A stretch of 64,000 bases of DNA from Prunella strophiata (lineage: Eukaryota > Chordata > Aves > Passeriformes > Prunellidae): assembly GCA_036583965.1 (NCBI GenBank), contig JAZBQD010000017.1:26880385-26944384 (forward strand), in the 5' to 3' direction. This document shows positions 26,401-37,594 of the stretch, one piece after another; the stretch's first letter is position 1; every line of letters starts with the position of its first letter. The notes under the pieces were generated by a model. That model saw only the letters and a program-made list of their open reading frames with translations. It ran no database searches and was not told the origin of the DNA. The position numbers and the translations under genes are program-made.

Positions 26401-29400
26401 CTAAGGGAGGCAGCCAACATGTAGGTCAGTGAGAAGTCCCCAGGCACCAGTGCCATCCATGTGTGGCAAGGCAGGCACCTCTGAGACAGGCTGGACACAA
26501 ATCACTCAGTTAATACATTCACCAATTACAAAACCAGAGAAAAAGCTGAATAGGCTGTTTTGAAATACAGAATGACTAAAACAAACTCGACTTCGTAAAG
26601 CCATGCGGCTGACACAAAGCAGCAGCAACACACCACCCACTGCAAACTGACACTTTCATTTCACTTCCCAAGCAGGACAAGGCTGAAGCCAAATCCACAA
26701 ACATACAGGCTTTCCAACTGGTTAATAGAGTCACAGTTCCAGCTACTAATTTTAAATGATTTTCACTGAAATCTGACGACCTGGACAGCAAGCAGCCCTA
26801 GGGCTGTTGTTTCCCAAGGATGCTGACTCAGGATGTAATCTGCAATGCCAAGAAAACGTGCAAAGTCTGCTGCAAGTGCTGTCCTGTCTGTCAAAACTGT
26901 GTCCCTATCTATGTTTACTAGGTAAACTTTCCAGCTCGATCCACTCCATCTGAATCTTTTCTGATTCTGTTCAAGCTGACTGCCTGACATAGGAGTCACT
27001 GTATATGGAGTCCCTTCTAAAAACAGACAGGCATGACAGTGCTGTGTGGACTTGCAACTCTGGGCACCCATGCAGCCCAGCATCTGTAGCCTGTTGGGTT
27101 TAGTATCACAAAGCTCCAACAGAGCAGCTTCATGAGCCTCCACTGTGTATTTTTAGCAAAAGAAAATCTCAAAAACATAAAACAAGCAACCACAGGAAGC
27201 TTGCAAAAGAACACAAAAGCACAGCATCACATCAAAACATTTCAGAGTTTGTAAAAGGAGGCTTTAGTTGGCCGTGGCAGGGTAAGAGAATGGTACACCA
27301 AAAAAAGCCAATCCACTCCTGCCCCTCACTTCTGACCCTCAGAAGCATTTCTGCTCACAGGGAAGGTGCACAGGAAAAGCCAGGGGCCATCACAAGCCGG
27401 AAGCAGCTTCTCACACAAAACAAAAAGTGAGGCTTGCAAAAAGCAGAGGCAGCTCAGTGCTGGAGCCCCAAGAGCCTGTCCCACAGTGCCAGTGATTTTC
27501 CCATCCCGACTTCCCAACGGCCATGCCTGCAACAACGCCTAGACCTCCTGCCATCTGGGGCTGCCAGCACACAGCCTTCCTGGTGCTCATCCTGCTGAGC
27601 CAAAATGAGAGGACTCTCACACAAGCAGCCCAGAATCCACTCAGCCTGATGTTATAATAAATCTAGAGACTGCTCTAGCCTCCCTAGACCAAAGGGAGAT
27701 TTAGGGAAGCTCCAAGGAACACTTTCCCAATACTAGAAGTGTTGGGAAAACTCAGGAAGCAATGCCTCAGAGGGACAGAAGTGTACTCGTGCATCCCTGC
27801 TGGGGCTGCAAACAGGACACCACCACACTCCATCCAAGAAGGTGGGAACAGGTGATACAAAACAGGGCTGCTGGCACTTAGGCAGCCCTGGGGGGCTCAG
27901 GCAGGACAGACTGGGGGAACCCTGTTCTTCAGGAAGGCAGTGAGGCCCTGGGAGAAGGAAATAGGAGTAAGGGAAACTAAACTAGTCTCTTGGACAGGCT
28001 TGAAGAGTGATCCAGCCATCTGAATCACCCTCCCCAGAGCTTCACTGGGAAAACAAGCAAAATCCACCTGCATGCTTTAAGCCAGGCATCAATCTCAGAC
28101 ATTTAGTTTAGTGAAAATGAAAGCAAAAACACATAGCAGCAGTTGGAAAAAGAACATTTCCATCACCCTGGCTGAGAGCTGGGCACTGCTATCCATCCAC
28201 TGAGCCAAGTGCACACTCGCACTGCCACACTCAGACAATCTTCATGCAAAAGAAAAGCTGGAAAAGAAAAGCAGAGCTTGCAAGAGAGAAAAAAAAAATA
28301 AACAACCCTCTCTGTGCAGGGGCCTGATAGAAAAGGGAAGGAAGGGCCTGTCAGCCACACCAAGCCCGCCTTGGCTGGGAAAAACAATATCAGCTCCACC
28401 CCAGACAATGTGAGAGCAAGCTCCCCCACGCCAGGCTGTGGAGCACGGCTGGACCCCAGCCCCACACAGCAGCTCCAGGGCAGGCAGGCAGCTGCATCCC
28501 ACAGTTCAGCAAAGCACTAATTTCCTCTTAAGGTAATTAAAATAATTTCCCATCAGCTAAACTTCAGAGCTGTGCCAGCAGCTTTTCAGTCAGGGCTCAG
28601 GCCCACGGTGGGGGGACAGGGCAGCCCCCTTGCCCATCTGGGTCTCCCAAGCAGCCGTATCCTGGCATGCAACTCACTGGTCAAAATGGCCAACTGGCTG
28701 GCAGCTACTGCCTCTTGCTGTCTGCAGCCATTGCTCCCCTAGGAGAGTTTAAAGAAAAAACTCCTTGGGTCTTTCTAGAAATACCCTAGTCACAAAAAAA
28801 ACCCCTGCCCTCCCAAAGGCTGGGATACATTTCATTTGGCCGATCTACACTTGTGAAGTTGCACACCCCCACAGATGTTAGCTATGCCAAGGCATCTGCA
28901 ACTGCAGACCCCAAAGGAAAACGGGCTGAAAAAAATGAGGATGCATCACATGTGCTGGCAACATGGGGTCTGCCTGATCAACTCAGCAACTACAGCCAGA
29001 GAAAAAAATTTCTTAACCCAATCCCCAGCACTGACACTAGCACGTGGCATATTTAAAACAAAATAAAAAAAAAGGAGACAGTCTTGTTGATGACGGCTAC
29101 TTCTGGGAGAGAAGCAAAGTCCTCCTTGGTGGCTCAAATCCAATGTATGCTCACTGAGGCAGCTTTGAACTGTCTCCCTTTGAGCCAGTCAATCTGCATG
29201 TTATTAGCTCTTCCCACCCACCACAAAATTAAATTCCAGGCTCTCTTAACAGCAAACTACAAACAAACAAACAAACATGGATCAGAAAAAGGCTGAACAG
29301 CCATCAGCCACAAACCCCCCACTGTGCAGCAGGATGGGATGTGTGTACAGGAGCCCTCCCAGGTCGAGTGGCACCTCAGGCACATCTCTGCCAGTGGCAG

Positions 29401-32400
29401 CCCCAAATCATCAGGCAATCTCCGCAGCCCCCCTCCCGTGCCCCATCCCATCCTGCCTGTGGCATGTGCACCTGGATTCCAGCACTGCCCCAGGGCTGGG
29501 GTGCACTCCCCAGATAGGGGGGGGAGTGCTGGGTGCCAGGTGGGGTGGAGGTGTGTCTGTCTGGCTGAAATTCTGCCAGGGCTTGTGCACCCCAAAAGCA
29601 CGGGTTGCTGCTGGCATCAGGGAGCGCAGGGGGCAAGGACAGCAGGAGGGCGTTGCATGCCTGGAGAGATGGCTGCTGCTTTGTGCGCTGCCCTGGAGCA
29701 CAAAGGTTTGTGCTCCACCACAAAAGGCACAACCCATCCCATAAAGGCCTTTACTGGACCACTTCCAGATTCAGCAGGACAGATTTGCAGGTAACTTGTC
29801 TCTGCCCTCAAAGCAAATCCAGTGACACCCCAGCTGGAGGAGGTGACAAAAGCAACTCTCTTTCAGACAAACATGTGCAAAAGCTTCGGGACTGCCCCGA
29901 GCTCCCTGCAGCTCAGCAGCAGCTGGAAGCCTGCTGGAAAGGCTGTTTGCCATGCCCCTGGTCATGGCAACTCCTCAGTGAAATTAGCACCTGCACTGTA
30001 AATGCAATCCACACCTGGCTCACCAGGCACCTGTCCTTGCAGGCAGGGGCTACACAAAATAAAACTCTGATCCAGTGGGGACAGGCTGAGCATCAAGACA
30101 TTCTCCAATCCAGAGAAATAGGAGCAAGCTAAACATTGACACTGCTCCATCCACATGCCCCAACACCCCAAATCTTTGGCCCCCTCACTGCAGTATTGCT
30201 GTGAACTGGTTTTGGTTTGTCCCAAAACCAAATCCCCCTTCTGCCCTGCAGAGAAGCGTGTGCAGGAGGGAGCGGAGCAGTGGCTGGCTGCAGAGTAGTG
30301 TCCACTGGTGAGGAAAGGAGGCGAGCCCTGGAGCCCAGCACCTCCTGCTTTTATGTGAGGCCATCAGACCTAGAGCACCTCCCTGCTGAGGACTGTGCAC
30401 CTCTAGCACCCTGCCCTTTGGGGTGGGGATGGCCCTCAAGACAAGGACAATGTTCCCTATCTGCTGAATGAAGTGAGACTAAGATGCTCCACACCAGAGG
30501 AGGAAAGTGAAAGAACTTAACTGAATTCTGTGTCCAAGTGCAGTTTTGGAAGCTGCAAGTTATCTGTCTCTTTCCAAACACAAACTTGGCCCAATCTCCA
30601 AAGAAACTAGCTATTGCTTCAGATCAATGCTGGCAGAGAAACAAGCATGTTATAAAACACTACATGCATGAAACAGAAAACTTTCCTTTTCTCCTCCATC
30701 TGTTGTGCTTTGTCCCTGAAACAGCTGCTCTCCAGCACAGCAAAGTACCTTTCCAAGTTACTTTGTGAGCCTAATTAACACTCCTTGACCTCCACTTTGA
30801 CCAGATAAGAGGATGCTAGTGATACTTTCCTCACAGAAGCTGCTCTCTGCCTGCCAAGGAAGCCTGTGCTTCAGAGGTATGACATGCTCCCAGCCACACA
30901 GATAGATAGCTGTGGAGCTGTCGGTGGTGTTGCCAGGATCACACATCTGCTCCCTGCCAAACATCTTAAGCACATTCTTTGGAGAAGTTTAATAGTTTCT
31001 CAAACCCTCTTTCGAAGCCAAGAAAGCTTAAATTTGAGCAAACTGATTCACGTGTTGTCTCCCCCTCCCCCTGCCCTCTCCATGCTCTTCTCTGAGTTTT
31101 TGTTTTACTTTTTCAAAAGAAGGCAGTAGAGGGACACAACACAGCCCCAGCTTGTGTCTGTGAGCAAACAATGCAGCACCCCGGCAGGAAGGAAGGAGCA
31201 GAGACCGGCTGCATAAAAAAAGGTTAAAAAAAGGCAGGTCCAGATGAGAGAGGAAAGGGAGATGCTACATGTAAAGCAAATGTTATTTCCACTGCCTGGT
31301 ATTGCAAGTGACCCCACAGATTCAGAGGCCTCCAATTCCTGGGGTAGAAACTCCCCACAGCAAGATGAGAGCCTGTGACTGCAGGTGGGCAATGTGAGAG
31401 GATGACCAGACCCCAGGCATGCCAAACCTACCAAATCCCTTCAGCACTGTCAGCACTGGAAGTCTTCATAAAAAATTGTGGGTTTAGCATCTCTTAGGTT
31501 TTCACCCTCTTGCCCCAATTTGTCCTGCTAGGATTCTGCAGTAAAACATCTTCTACCTCTGCCCACAAAATGTCCACATATACAGGGACTCAAGCTATAT
31601 TGTTTATGAATTCCATCTCAGGCAGCACATAACCTCTAAACACTTCTGTAATACAGACATTAAGCTTTACTGCTGATTTTACAGGCTACCTCAAAGCATC
31701 AGAAAACTCTTATCACTCATCTTCAGCACCAACAGTTTAGAGCACCTGCTTGTACTGACACACAGGCAGTGCATTGAAGAAACAGCCCATGTAATAAGTC
31801 CTCTCTTTCCTGAGTGACAGCTGTCCAAAGGAGTTTTTTTCTTTCAATCCTTGTTTTTTTTAAAAAACATGCCCCACTAACATGGAAGTAGGAAGCACCA
31901 GCTTATATCCAGAACTTTTTGACATCTTGGAGAAACAGTTCTTTTCCCTGTAAGCCCAAGATCCCCAAGCAGAAGGACTTAGGAGTGCTGGCTGACAAGA
32001 AGCTGGACATGTCCCAGCCATGGCTCTCCCAGCCCAGAGAGCCAAACGTGTCCTGGGCTGCATCCAAAGCAGTGTGGGCAGCAGGGAGGGAGGGGATTCT
32101 GCCCCTCTGCTCTGAGAGGGGAGAGCCCACCTGGGACCCTGCATCCAGCTCTGGGGTCCCAGCACAGGGAGGACATGGAACTGCTGGAGTGAGTCCAGAT
32201 GGTTAGAGGGGTGGAGCACTTTCCCTATGAAGGAAAGGATGAGAGAGTTGGGACTGTTCAGCTTGGAGAGGACAAGGCTCTAGGGAGAAAACAAAGCTGG
32301 AGAGGGACTTTTGACAAGATAGTGACAGGACAAGGGGCAATGGCTTTTAAGTGCAGCAGGTTTAGATTAGATGTTACAAAAAAATTCTTTTCTGTGAGCG

Positions 32401-35400
32401 TGGTGAGGTACTGGAACACTTTGCCCAGGGAAGTTTTGGATGCCACATTTCTGGAAGTGTTTGTTCAAGGCCAAGTTGGATGGGTCTCTGAACGACCTGG
32501 TCTAGGTAAAGGTGTGCATGCACACATCAGGGAGTTGGGATTAAATGATCTTTAAGGTCCCTTCCAATCCAATCCAATCCAATCCAATCCAATCCAATCC
32601 AATCCAATCCAATCCAAGGTATCCCAGGAAAAAGCCGTTTTTAAACCTTAGTGAAAATGAGCATATCTCTAGTGGTTTGTCCTTTGGACAATTCACTGGT
32701 TCATACATTAACCTACACTTTTGTTTTGTGAATATCTATTTATTACTAGTGTACAGAGTTACCAATTTTCTGATTTTATATCTGGGCATGAAAAGCTATT
32801 AAGACAGACATGTGACTGCAATATTTAGCACACTTGGGTGAACTTTCCCAGAAGATGCTCATGGCAAAAATGGCAGGAGCGCATCTTTTATGTTTGCCAT
32901 CCCAGCCACACCTGGTGTCTAAATGGGGGTTAGAATTGGCTAAGGAGACAGCTGTATTCTAAAATAATCTCCATAAATACATGCACTCACCTGGGCAGGA
33001 CTTGAAAATTACATCCCTGAAATATAGATAAGCCTGTCTATGAAATTCTGCTCTGAAGACTTCTACTGCTTTTAAATGAGCTCTTTTGGAAAGGGATCTT
33101 TCAGCTGAAGAATTTGACCCCTTGTGCATACCCTCCTTAAACCAGCAGGCATGTAACTCCCCCAAAATACAAAAAACAGATGGAAATGGTAGAAGAAACA
33201 CATTTGACTGTTTTGAAAGTGCTTAGGCCAACACACATACTACTTCTAGAGAGCAATTTTTTATTAAAAAAAAAAACAACCAAAACTAATACCACGATAC
33301 TGTTCTTCATCTCCTAAAGAATGTAACAATTTGGGGAATGGACACCTGCAGGAAATACCTGGATTTACTTGCTTTTGGGCTTCTCAGAGAAACCAGAATT
33401 TCTTGGAATTCTTGAGATTTTACTGCAGCAAGCAGGTTCTGCTTCCTGATACCCCATTTAAGATACTCATTGGCATGCAGCTCTAAACTAGAGCATAAAT
33501 CCAAAATGCTTATATTACCTTGTATTAGAGAATTGCATAGCTTTTAAGGGCTTTCAGCTTGAAGCTGAATTATAGTATTACCCCAGTCCTGATTTATTCT
33601 TTTAAATTATAAATAATAGCAAGTGAACCATAAAAGCACATTTAAAATTTGGCAGCTTCTTGTAAGAGATTAAACCTCATTCAGCTAATGCATTTGTTGC
33701 AGAGCCAGACAGCAGGGATTGTAAACTACTCTCTAAAGACTGCTAGGAAGAAAACTGTGGGCCTCTGAAATGAGTACCTGGCTATTTTACCATTCAAAAA
33801 GCCTGAGCAGTTCAGTCACACATATCCTGTGTGAGTCATCACATGCTTCCCAACAACGATGGGGGAGGGGCAGGCAGGAAATTAAAAAACCCAGAATCAT
33901 GTATGTTAAAATAAATGTTGGTTTATTAAGGAAATGGAGTTTTTGGAGCTACCTGTTCCCATCAGAGCACTTCGACATGCTTTTGGGAATACAGGAATCA
34001 CAGGATGATTCCTGCGTTTTTTGTTCATATTGATAAGTGAGTTTTGAGCTCTAAAAGGAATATTTTTGAGTTCTGGGGGGTGGGGGGGGGAAATTACAGG
34101 TCAGAAGTGCCCACAAAGTGCACACCCTCTATTCCTCGCGGTGGCCTTAGAGACACATGAAATGCTGATCAGGGCAGACTCAGCTCTGACCAACATGAGA
34201 GGCATGATACAACAGTTTAACAAATGCTGTTTGCTACCAAAATCTGAAAAGAACAAAAAAAAAAAAAAAAAAAAAAAAGAACAAACAGTTTCTCACCTAC
34301 ATGCTGGCGATAAATCTCGAGCTGTGACGGTGCCAGGCTGCACGTGACCGCACCACCCCACACGTACTGAAGGTAACACAGCTAGAAAACATTTGCCTGC
34401 TCTGCTGTAAAGAGCTACTTCTTCCGTGGCCCTGTAGCTCTCTTGACCATCTGTAACCACAGTCAGTAGCCTCATATGGCCTTTGGCAGATTCAGTGAAC
34501 GCCACTGAAGATGTTACAAAGATGATTTAAAATATCTTAAATGATCCTTCAGCAACTAGCTCCAATAGCACTTTGAATCTTGGGGGTCACTAAGAGCATT
34601 TCTCTAAACTCCAGGCATTTCCAAAGCACATGACTCACTCCTGACAGGATCAGACTAAGTGGAGACCATTCAAAGCAAAGCCATATTCATAAAGGGTTCC
34701 CATATCCACTCTCTGAGGACAGACTTGCACAGCCACTTTCAACATAAGTGATGTAGGGGGAAAAAAGCGAAAGATACAAATAAAAAACAACAACAAAAAA
34801 CACAGGACAGTTTCTTTTAGTGACCTCAAAACCACCTTCCTAAAATAACAAAACAGTCACTTGTAATTCAGATGCATTGATCCATAAATAGCTGACCAGA
34901 AAGCACCAAGAGAAGCAGCAATGAATTTTTATGTCAGTTCTGCAAACGGAAAACCACAGGTAGATTCTCTGAAGTCTCTTCCCCTGACGTGATCTCTTGT
35001 AGCAGAGGTACCTATGCTGAAATGGCACACTGGGTGGATGAGGGAGATTACCCCCAGGCTCAAGGGCCCAAGGTGTGGCCAGGCTACTGTCAGCTTGGGA
35101 TGCCAGCAGGTCATGGTAACAACCCTACCTACAGCACAGGAGTGTCTGTTCAAGGAGCAGCAGTCACAAGCAACAAGTTGGGTGGGATAGCCTTTTAAAG
35201 GTACGAAAAAATCTGAAACTTCCCTTGTCCCCAACTCTGCCTCGTGGCAAAGCCAGCAGATCTGAACAGCTCCAGGCCATCACATAGTAAAAATGAGACC
35301 ACCAGCAGGCTGCAAACCCGCCGAGATCCTGCCAGCATGCCAGCACCCAAGCAGTCGCGGAAAAGGCCTATGGGGAGCACAGCTCCAGTGCAGATAAAAC

Positions 35401-36251
35401 ACACGCCAGCCAGGCTGCCACGTATCACGGTACTGCATCACAGGACCAAATATGTCCAGTGGAAAGCGCCGCTGGGATACATAACAACTGTACTCATGAC
35501 CCTGCCTCACAGCTCCTTTTAAACCCGTGCCGCTCATTCAGCAGGTCCGCGGACAGAGAAAGGCTGCGAAAAGCCTGCACAGCGCAAAAAGCCCTCCTGA
35601 GCTTGGCATTGCGCAACAGCAGCATTTTGGGTAGAGTTCCGAGAGGAAATTACCCAACCTCGACGACAACCAGAAAGAAACCTAGCCGGGCGGGGTGGGA
35701 GCGCTTCCCGAGAGCGACGGGGCTCCGCTCGCCGCTGCCGCGCCTGCGGCAGCATCCGCGCCGCGCTCCCCTGCGCACCGGCTCCCCGGGGATTCTCCCA
35801 CAATCCCCCTCCGCCGGCGGCACACGCCGCAGCAGCCGCGCCGCTGTCACAGCGCGTCCGCGCCGCGGCACAGGCACCCCGGGCGCGCCGGGACCCGGCG
35901 GCGCCGCCCGGCATCCCTCCCCGCGGCCCGGGCGGCGCCGGCACCCCCGAACCCCGCCGGGACGGCACTCACCGAGCAGCGGGGAGGGCTAGGGGCAGGG
36001 GCCCGGCGGCGGCGGCGGCTCGGCGGGCGGGGACCGGGCACGGGCAGCGGGCGGCGACGGGCGGGAGAGCGGCCAGCGAAGAGTTAGCGGGCGGCGGCGC
36101 GGCGCGGCGGCGGCTCGGGGCTGCCCGGCGGCCCCAGGGCGCTGCCCGCCAGATAGTAGAGCAGCGTGGCCGAGAGATGGAGGGCACAGAAAGCGACGAG
36201 GAGCGGCAGGCCCGCTGCAGCGAGGTGCCGGGCAGCGACGGCTCCCTTCAT
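12272..36251 (-). CDS. B4GALT1: Beta-1,4-galactosyltransferase 1 gene (six coding exons, span)
   Basis: This Golgi type II membrane enzyme transfers galactose from UDP-galactose to terminal GlcNAc, and with alpha-lactalbumin it makes lactose in mammals. The coding exons on the minus strand are 36251-35973, 23617-23382, 16336-16149, 14707-14585, 13087-12983 and 12407-12272. Exons 2-6 join in frame with GT-AG sites. Visible features are a short cytoplasmic tail and one membrane segment (exon 1), I-I-P-F-R-N-R (exon 2), the D-V-D metal motif (exon 3), W-G-W-G-G-E-D-D-D (exon 4) and R-M-I-R-H (exon 5), which holds the metal-ligating Met and His. Residues such as L-P-Y-N-Q-Y and K-G-M-G-I-S-R-P match B4GALT1 rather than B4GALT2. 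The exons sum to 1,067 nt, two more than a frame of 354 residues plus stop. Exon 1 carries the discrepancy, with stops in its stem region. Identity is very secure; the integrity of exon 1 is not. Confidence 0.95.
12983..13087 (-). CDS. B4GALT1: B4GALT1 coding exon 5
   Basis: This 105-nt exon encodes L-V-F-K-G-M-G-I-S-R-P, then R-M-I-R-H-S-R-D-R-K-N-E-P-N-P-E. In the family, the Met and His of R-M-I-R-H help bind the catalytic manganese, and this segment adjoins the flexible loop that closes over UDP-galactose. The acceptor is CTACAG and the donor begins GTGTGT. Both ends split an Arg codon, as in mammalian B4GALT1. Confidence 0.96.
14585..14707 (-). CDS. B4GALT1: B4GALT1 coding exon 4
   Basis: This 123-nt exon encodes L-P-Y-N-Q-Y-F-G-G-V-S-A-L-S-K, then N-N-Y-W-G-W-G-G-E-D-D-D-I-Y-N-R. 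The W-G-W-G-G-E-D-D-D block is the acceptor-binding and catalytic signature of the beta-1,4-galactosyltransferase family. Length and phase equal those of the mammalian exon. The donor is GTAAAT and the acceptor CTTCCAG. No lesion is seen. Confidence 0.97.
15565..15607 (+). repeat. Poly(A) homopolymer run
   Basis: Forty-three consecutive A on the plus strand, which is a T run on the B4GALT1 sense strand inside intron 3. No processed gene or LINE is recognisable on its left side, so it cannot be assigned as a retroposon tail. Homopolymers this long are prone to length errors. Confidence 0.95.
16149..16336 (-). CDS. B4GALT1: B4GALT1 coding exon 3
   Basis: This 188-nt exon encodes D-G-E-E-E-F-N-R-A-K-L-L-N-I-G-F, then Y-D-C-F-V-F-S-D-V-D-L-I-P-M and M-D-K-F-G-F, and ends in a split Arg codon. 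S-D-V-D is the DXD-type manganese and UDP-sugar binding motif. The two cysteines, in D-Y-D-C-F and Y-K-C-Y-S, correspond to a conserved disulfide of the catalytic domain. The acceptor is AAATTAG and the donor GTGAGA. The exon is intact. Confidence 0.97.
16337..23381 (-). other. B4GALT1: B4GALT1 intron 2
   Basis: A 7.0-kb intron. It contains an (AC)n microsatellite at 20,456-20,485 and A-rich tracts near 21,240. A locally GC- and CpG-richer block at about 21,720-22,350 stays open in long frames on both strands, but without any recognisable protein. Confidence 0.65.
20456..20485 (+). repeat. (CA)n microsatellite
   Basis: An uninterrupted CA dinucleotide run of about 15 units in B4GALT1 intron 2. 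It is likely to be length-polymorphic. Confidence 0.95.
23382..23617 (-). CDS. B4GALT1: B4GALT1 coding exon 2
   Basis: This 236-nt exon starts with the last two bases of a Val codon and reads G-A-L-R-V-E-F-S-Q-P-V-N-L-E-E-V-A, then G-G-R-F-A-P-K-D-C, K-V-A-I-I-I-P-F-R-N-R-E-E-H-L-K-Y-W-L and ends Y-V-I-N-Q. P-F-R-N-R-E is the UDP-binding element at the start of the catalytic domain. The Cys in P-K-D-C pairs, in characterised enzymes, with a stem-proximal Cys encoded at the end of exon 1. The acceptor is CTTCCAG and the donor GTAAGA. Confidence 0.97.
31955..32563 (+). repeat. CR1 LINE 3' segment in B4GALT1 intron 1
   Basis: The left end reads as the last coding part of a CR1 ORF2, with a D-L-G-V-L-A-D-K-K-L-D-M-S-Q reading. 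It is followed by the characteristic CR1 sequence around 'gtcctgggctgcatccaa', 'ccagctctggggtcccag' and 'gggattaaatgatctttaa'. It lies on the plus strand, antisense to B4GALT1, and is 5'-truncated. Several stops break the frame, so it cannot move on its own. Confidence 0.9.
32564..32617 (+). repeat. (AATCC)n microsatellite at CR1 tail
   Basis: About eleven tandem AATCC units begin exactly where the CR1 3' UTR would end ('cccttccaatcc'). The array appears to be an expansion of the element's own terminal sequence. Confidence 0.95.
34255..34278 (+). repeat. Poly(A) homopolymer run
   Basis: Twenty-four A in B4GALT1 intron 1, preceded by A-rich sequence. No attached retroelement is recognisable. 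Confidence 0.9.
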
Positions 36252-36580
36252 GCCGCTTGCGCTGGCGGGGAGCGCCGCCCGCCCCGCGCCGCGCCGCCGA
36301 CGGGGGACGGGGACGGGGCGGGGCGGCGGCGGCTCCTCCCGCCGGGGCGGCCCCGAGCCCCGCGCCCCGCCCGCCTCCGCCGGGAGCCCCGGCGGGACCC
36401 CCAGCGCTACCCGGCCCCGGCATCCCCCTCCCGGCCCCGGCCTCCCGGGCCGGCCTCCCGCCCTTGTTCCCCGAGCCCGCGCCGCTCCGGCCGGCCCTTG
36501 CGAGCGCATCCCGCCTCGGCTGGCTCTCCTACACGGTGCCCGGTGGCAGCGTGCTGGAACGGTCGCTGTAGCAGCCCCCA
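35650..36580. promoter_or_regulatory. B4GALT1: CpG island covering B4GALT1 exon 1 and promoter
   Basis: CpG dinucleotides are dense throughout this stretch and sparse on both sides. It spans the end of intron 1, exon 1 and several hundred bases upstream. A double GC box (GGGGCGGGGCGG) at 36,315-36,326 lies about 65-75 bases before the start codon on the gene's side. No TATA box is seen. This is the expected housekeeping-type promoter of B4GALT1. Long open frames on both strands here are by-products of high GC content. Confidence 0.85.
35973..36251 (-). CDS. B4GALT1: B4GALT1 coding exon 1 (membrane anchor and stem), frame disrupted as written
   Basis: ATG at 36251-36249 opens a frame encoding a short basic tail (M-K-G-A-V-A-A-R-H) and a membrane segment ending C-A-L-H-L-S-A-T-L-L-Y-Y-L-A-G, very like B4GALT1. 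This frame meets TAA at 36,086-36,084 after 55 codons. One frame over, the same place reads P-P-P-A-N-S-S-L, with an N-glycosylation sequon, as expected for the stem. The donor (CTCG|GTGAGT) is reached in a third frame that reads G-P-C-P, a TAG at 35,991-35,989, then P-S-P-L-L joining to V-G of exon 2. This matches the family's C-P-x-x-S-P-L-L-V-G junction. So at least one and probably two frameshifts plus a TAG separate anchor and junction. The stretch is extremely GC-rich, so assembly error is likely. Exon 1 is the only damaged exon. Confidence 0.8.
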
Positions 36581-37531
36581 GAAGCGCTCGGCTGTAGCAG
36601 AGGGTGTAAGCGGCAGCAGCGAGCTATGTTTGTATTCATGTCCCTTGGAGGGCTACACGTTGTCTTCGCTTGGAGCAACTCTGCATTAACTGTAGCTTTT
36701 CTGTCAGCTCTTGCGGAGCTTGTTGCAGCTCGTTTCCTGCAAAGCATCACGATTAGCTTTTTGTTAAATATATCACAACATCCTAGCAGTGCCAGTGGCA
36801 GGGTCTTCTGGAGGTCTCCAGTCAAACATCCTGCTTGGAGCATGACTATTGCCAGCAACATGTGAAATCAGCTGTGGTTTTGTCCCACTGAGTCTTGAAA
36901 GCTGCCCAGCATGGCGATCTACACCTCTCTGGTGCCCTGTCCCAGAACTGATTCACTTTTCTGAGGAAAGATTTTCCTCACGTCCGTCATCAAACCAGTA
37001 GTAGTGCCTGCACAAGCAGGTCTGTGCACCATCCAACATCCCTCAAAGTTTATGTGTTTCTTATAACTCATGAGTCCTTGAGCCCAGGAAGAAACTGCCG
37101 TGGTTCTACAGGAAGAAGATGGGTTCTGCCTATCCTGTCTCGGCCAGCAGGGATGATGGGGGAGGTTTTATAGTGTTGCCCTACTGCAGGAGCAGGGGAC
37201 AGCCAGGAAGACAGTATTAGCCTTGCTGTTCCCCCGGGCACTGCAAGCATTTCGCTCACAGCTGACTGGAAAGTAATCAGTGGGACCTTGGTGACTCACA
37301 GGGTGAGACTGACAGCTGACCAGGCAAAATCCTGTTCGTGGTCTGGCAGACTTGCATGTATCTGGGCTTCAGAGCGCTTCACGTACACCGTGCGACACTC
37401 AAGTGGTTTTGAAGTGCAATAAATAACTCCTGCTAGTAGCCCTTAATGCCGCCGTTCCTTTGGTCTCAAGAAAACAAAGTAACTGCAGGGAGAAAGTGAA
37501 TCTCATTCTTCTCATTGGTTAAAACTACTTT

Positions 37532-37534
<3 letters not shown>

Positions 37535-37593
<59 letters not shown>
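37535..37593 (+). repeat. (AC)n microsatellite
   Basis: About 29 uninterrupted AC units roughly 1.3 kb upstream of the B4GALT1 start codon. Such alternating purine-pyrimidine tracts can adopt Z-DNA, and they are usually polymorphic. Confidence 0.97.

Positions 37594-37594
<1 letters not shown>

Larger units (their letters stand above)
23618..35972 (-). other. B4GALT1: B4GALT1 intron 1
   Basis: A 12.4-kb first intron. It holds a CR1 insertion with an expanded pentamer tail (about 31,955-32,617), an A run at 34,255-34,278 and G runs near 29,514 and 34,075. I see no further coding exon. The proximal 300 bases next to exon 1 belong to the CpG island. Confidence 0.65.

Noticed and set aside
36252..36509. 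86-residue N-terminal extension of B4GALT1 from ATG at 36,509
   Set aside because: The sequence is CpG-island Pro/Gly/Ala/Arg with no similarity to the family N-terminus. The frame is open only because of GC content.
35459..36689. Several long open frames on both strands near the B4GALT1 promoter
   Set aside because: They overlap each other and exon 1 in a CpG island where stop codons are rare. None shows a protein family.
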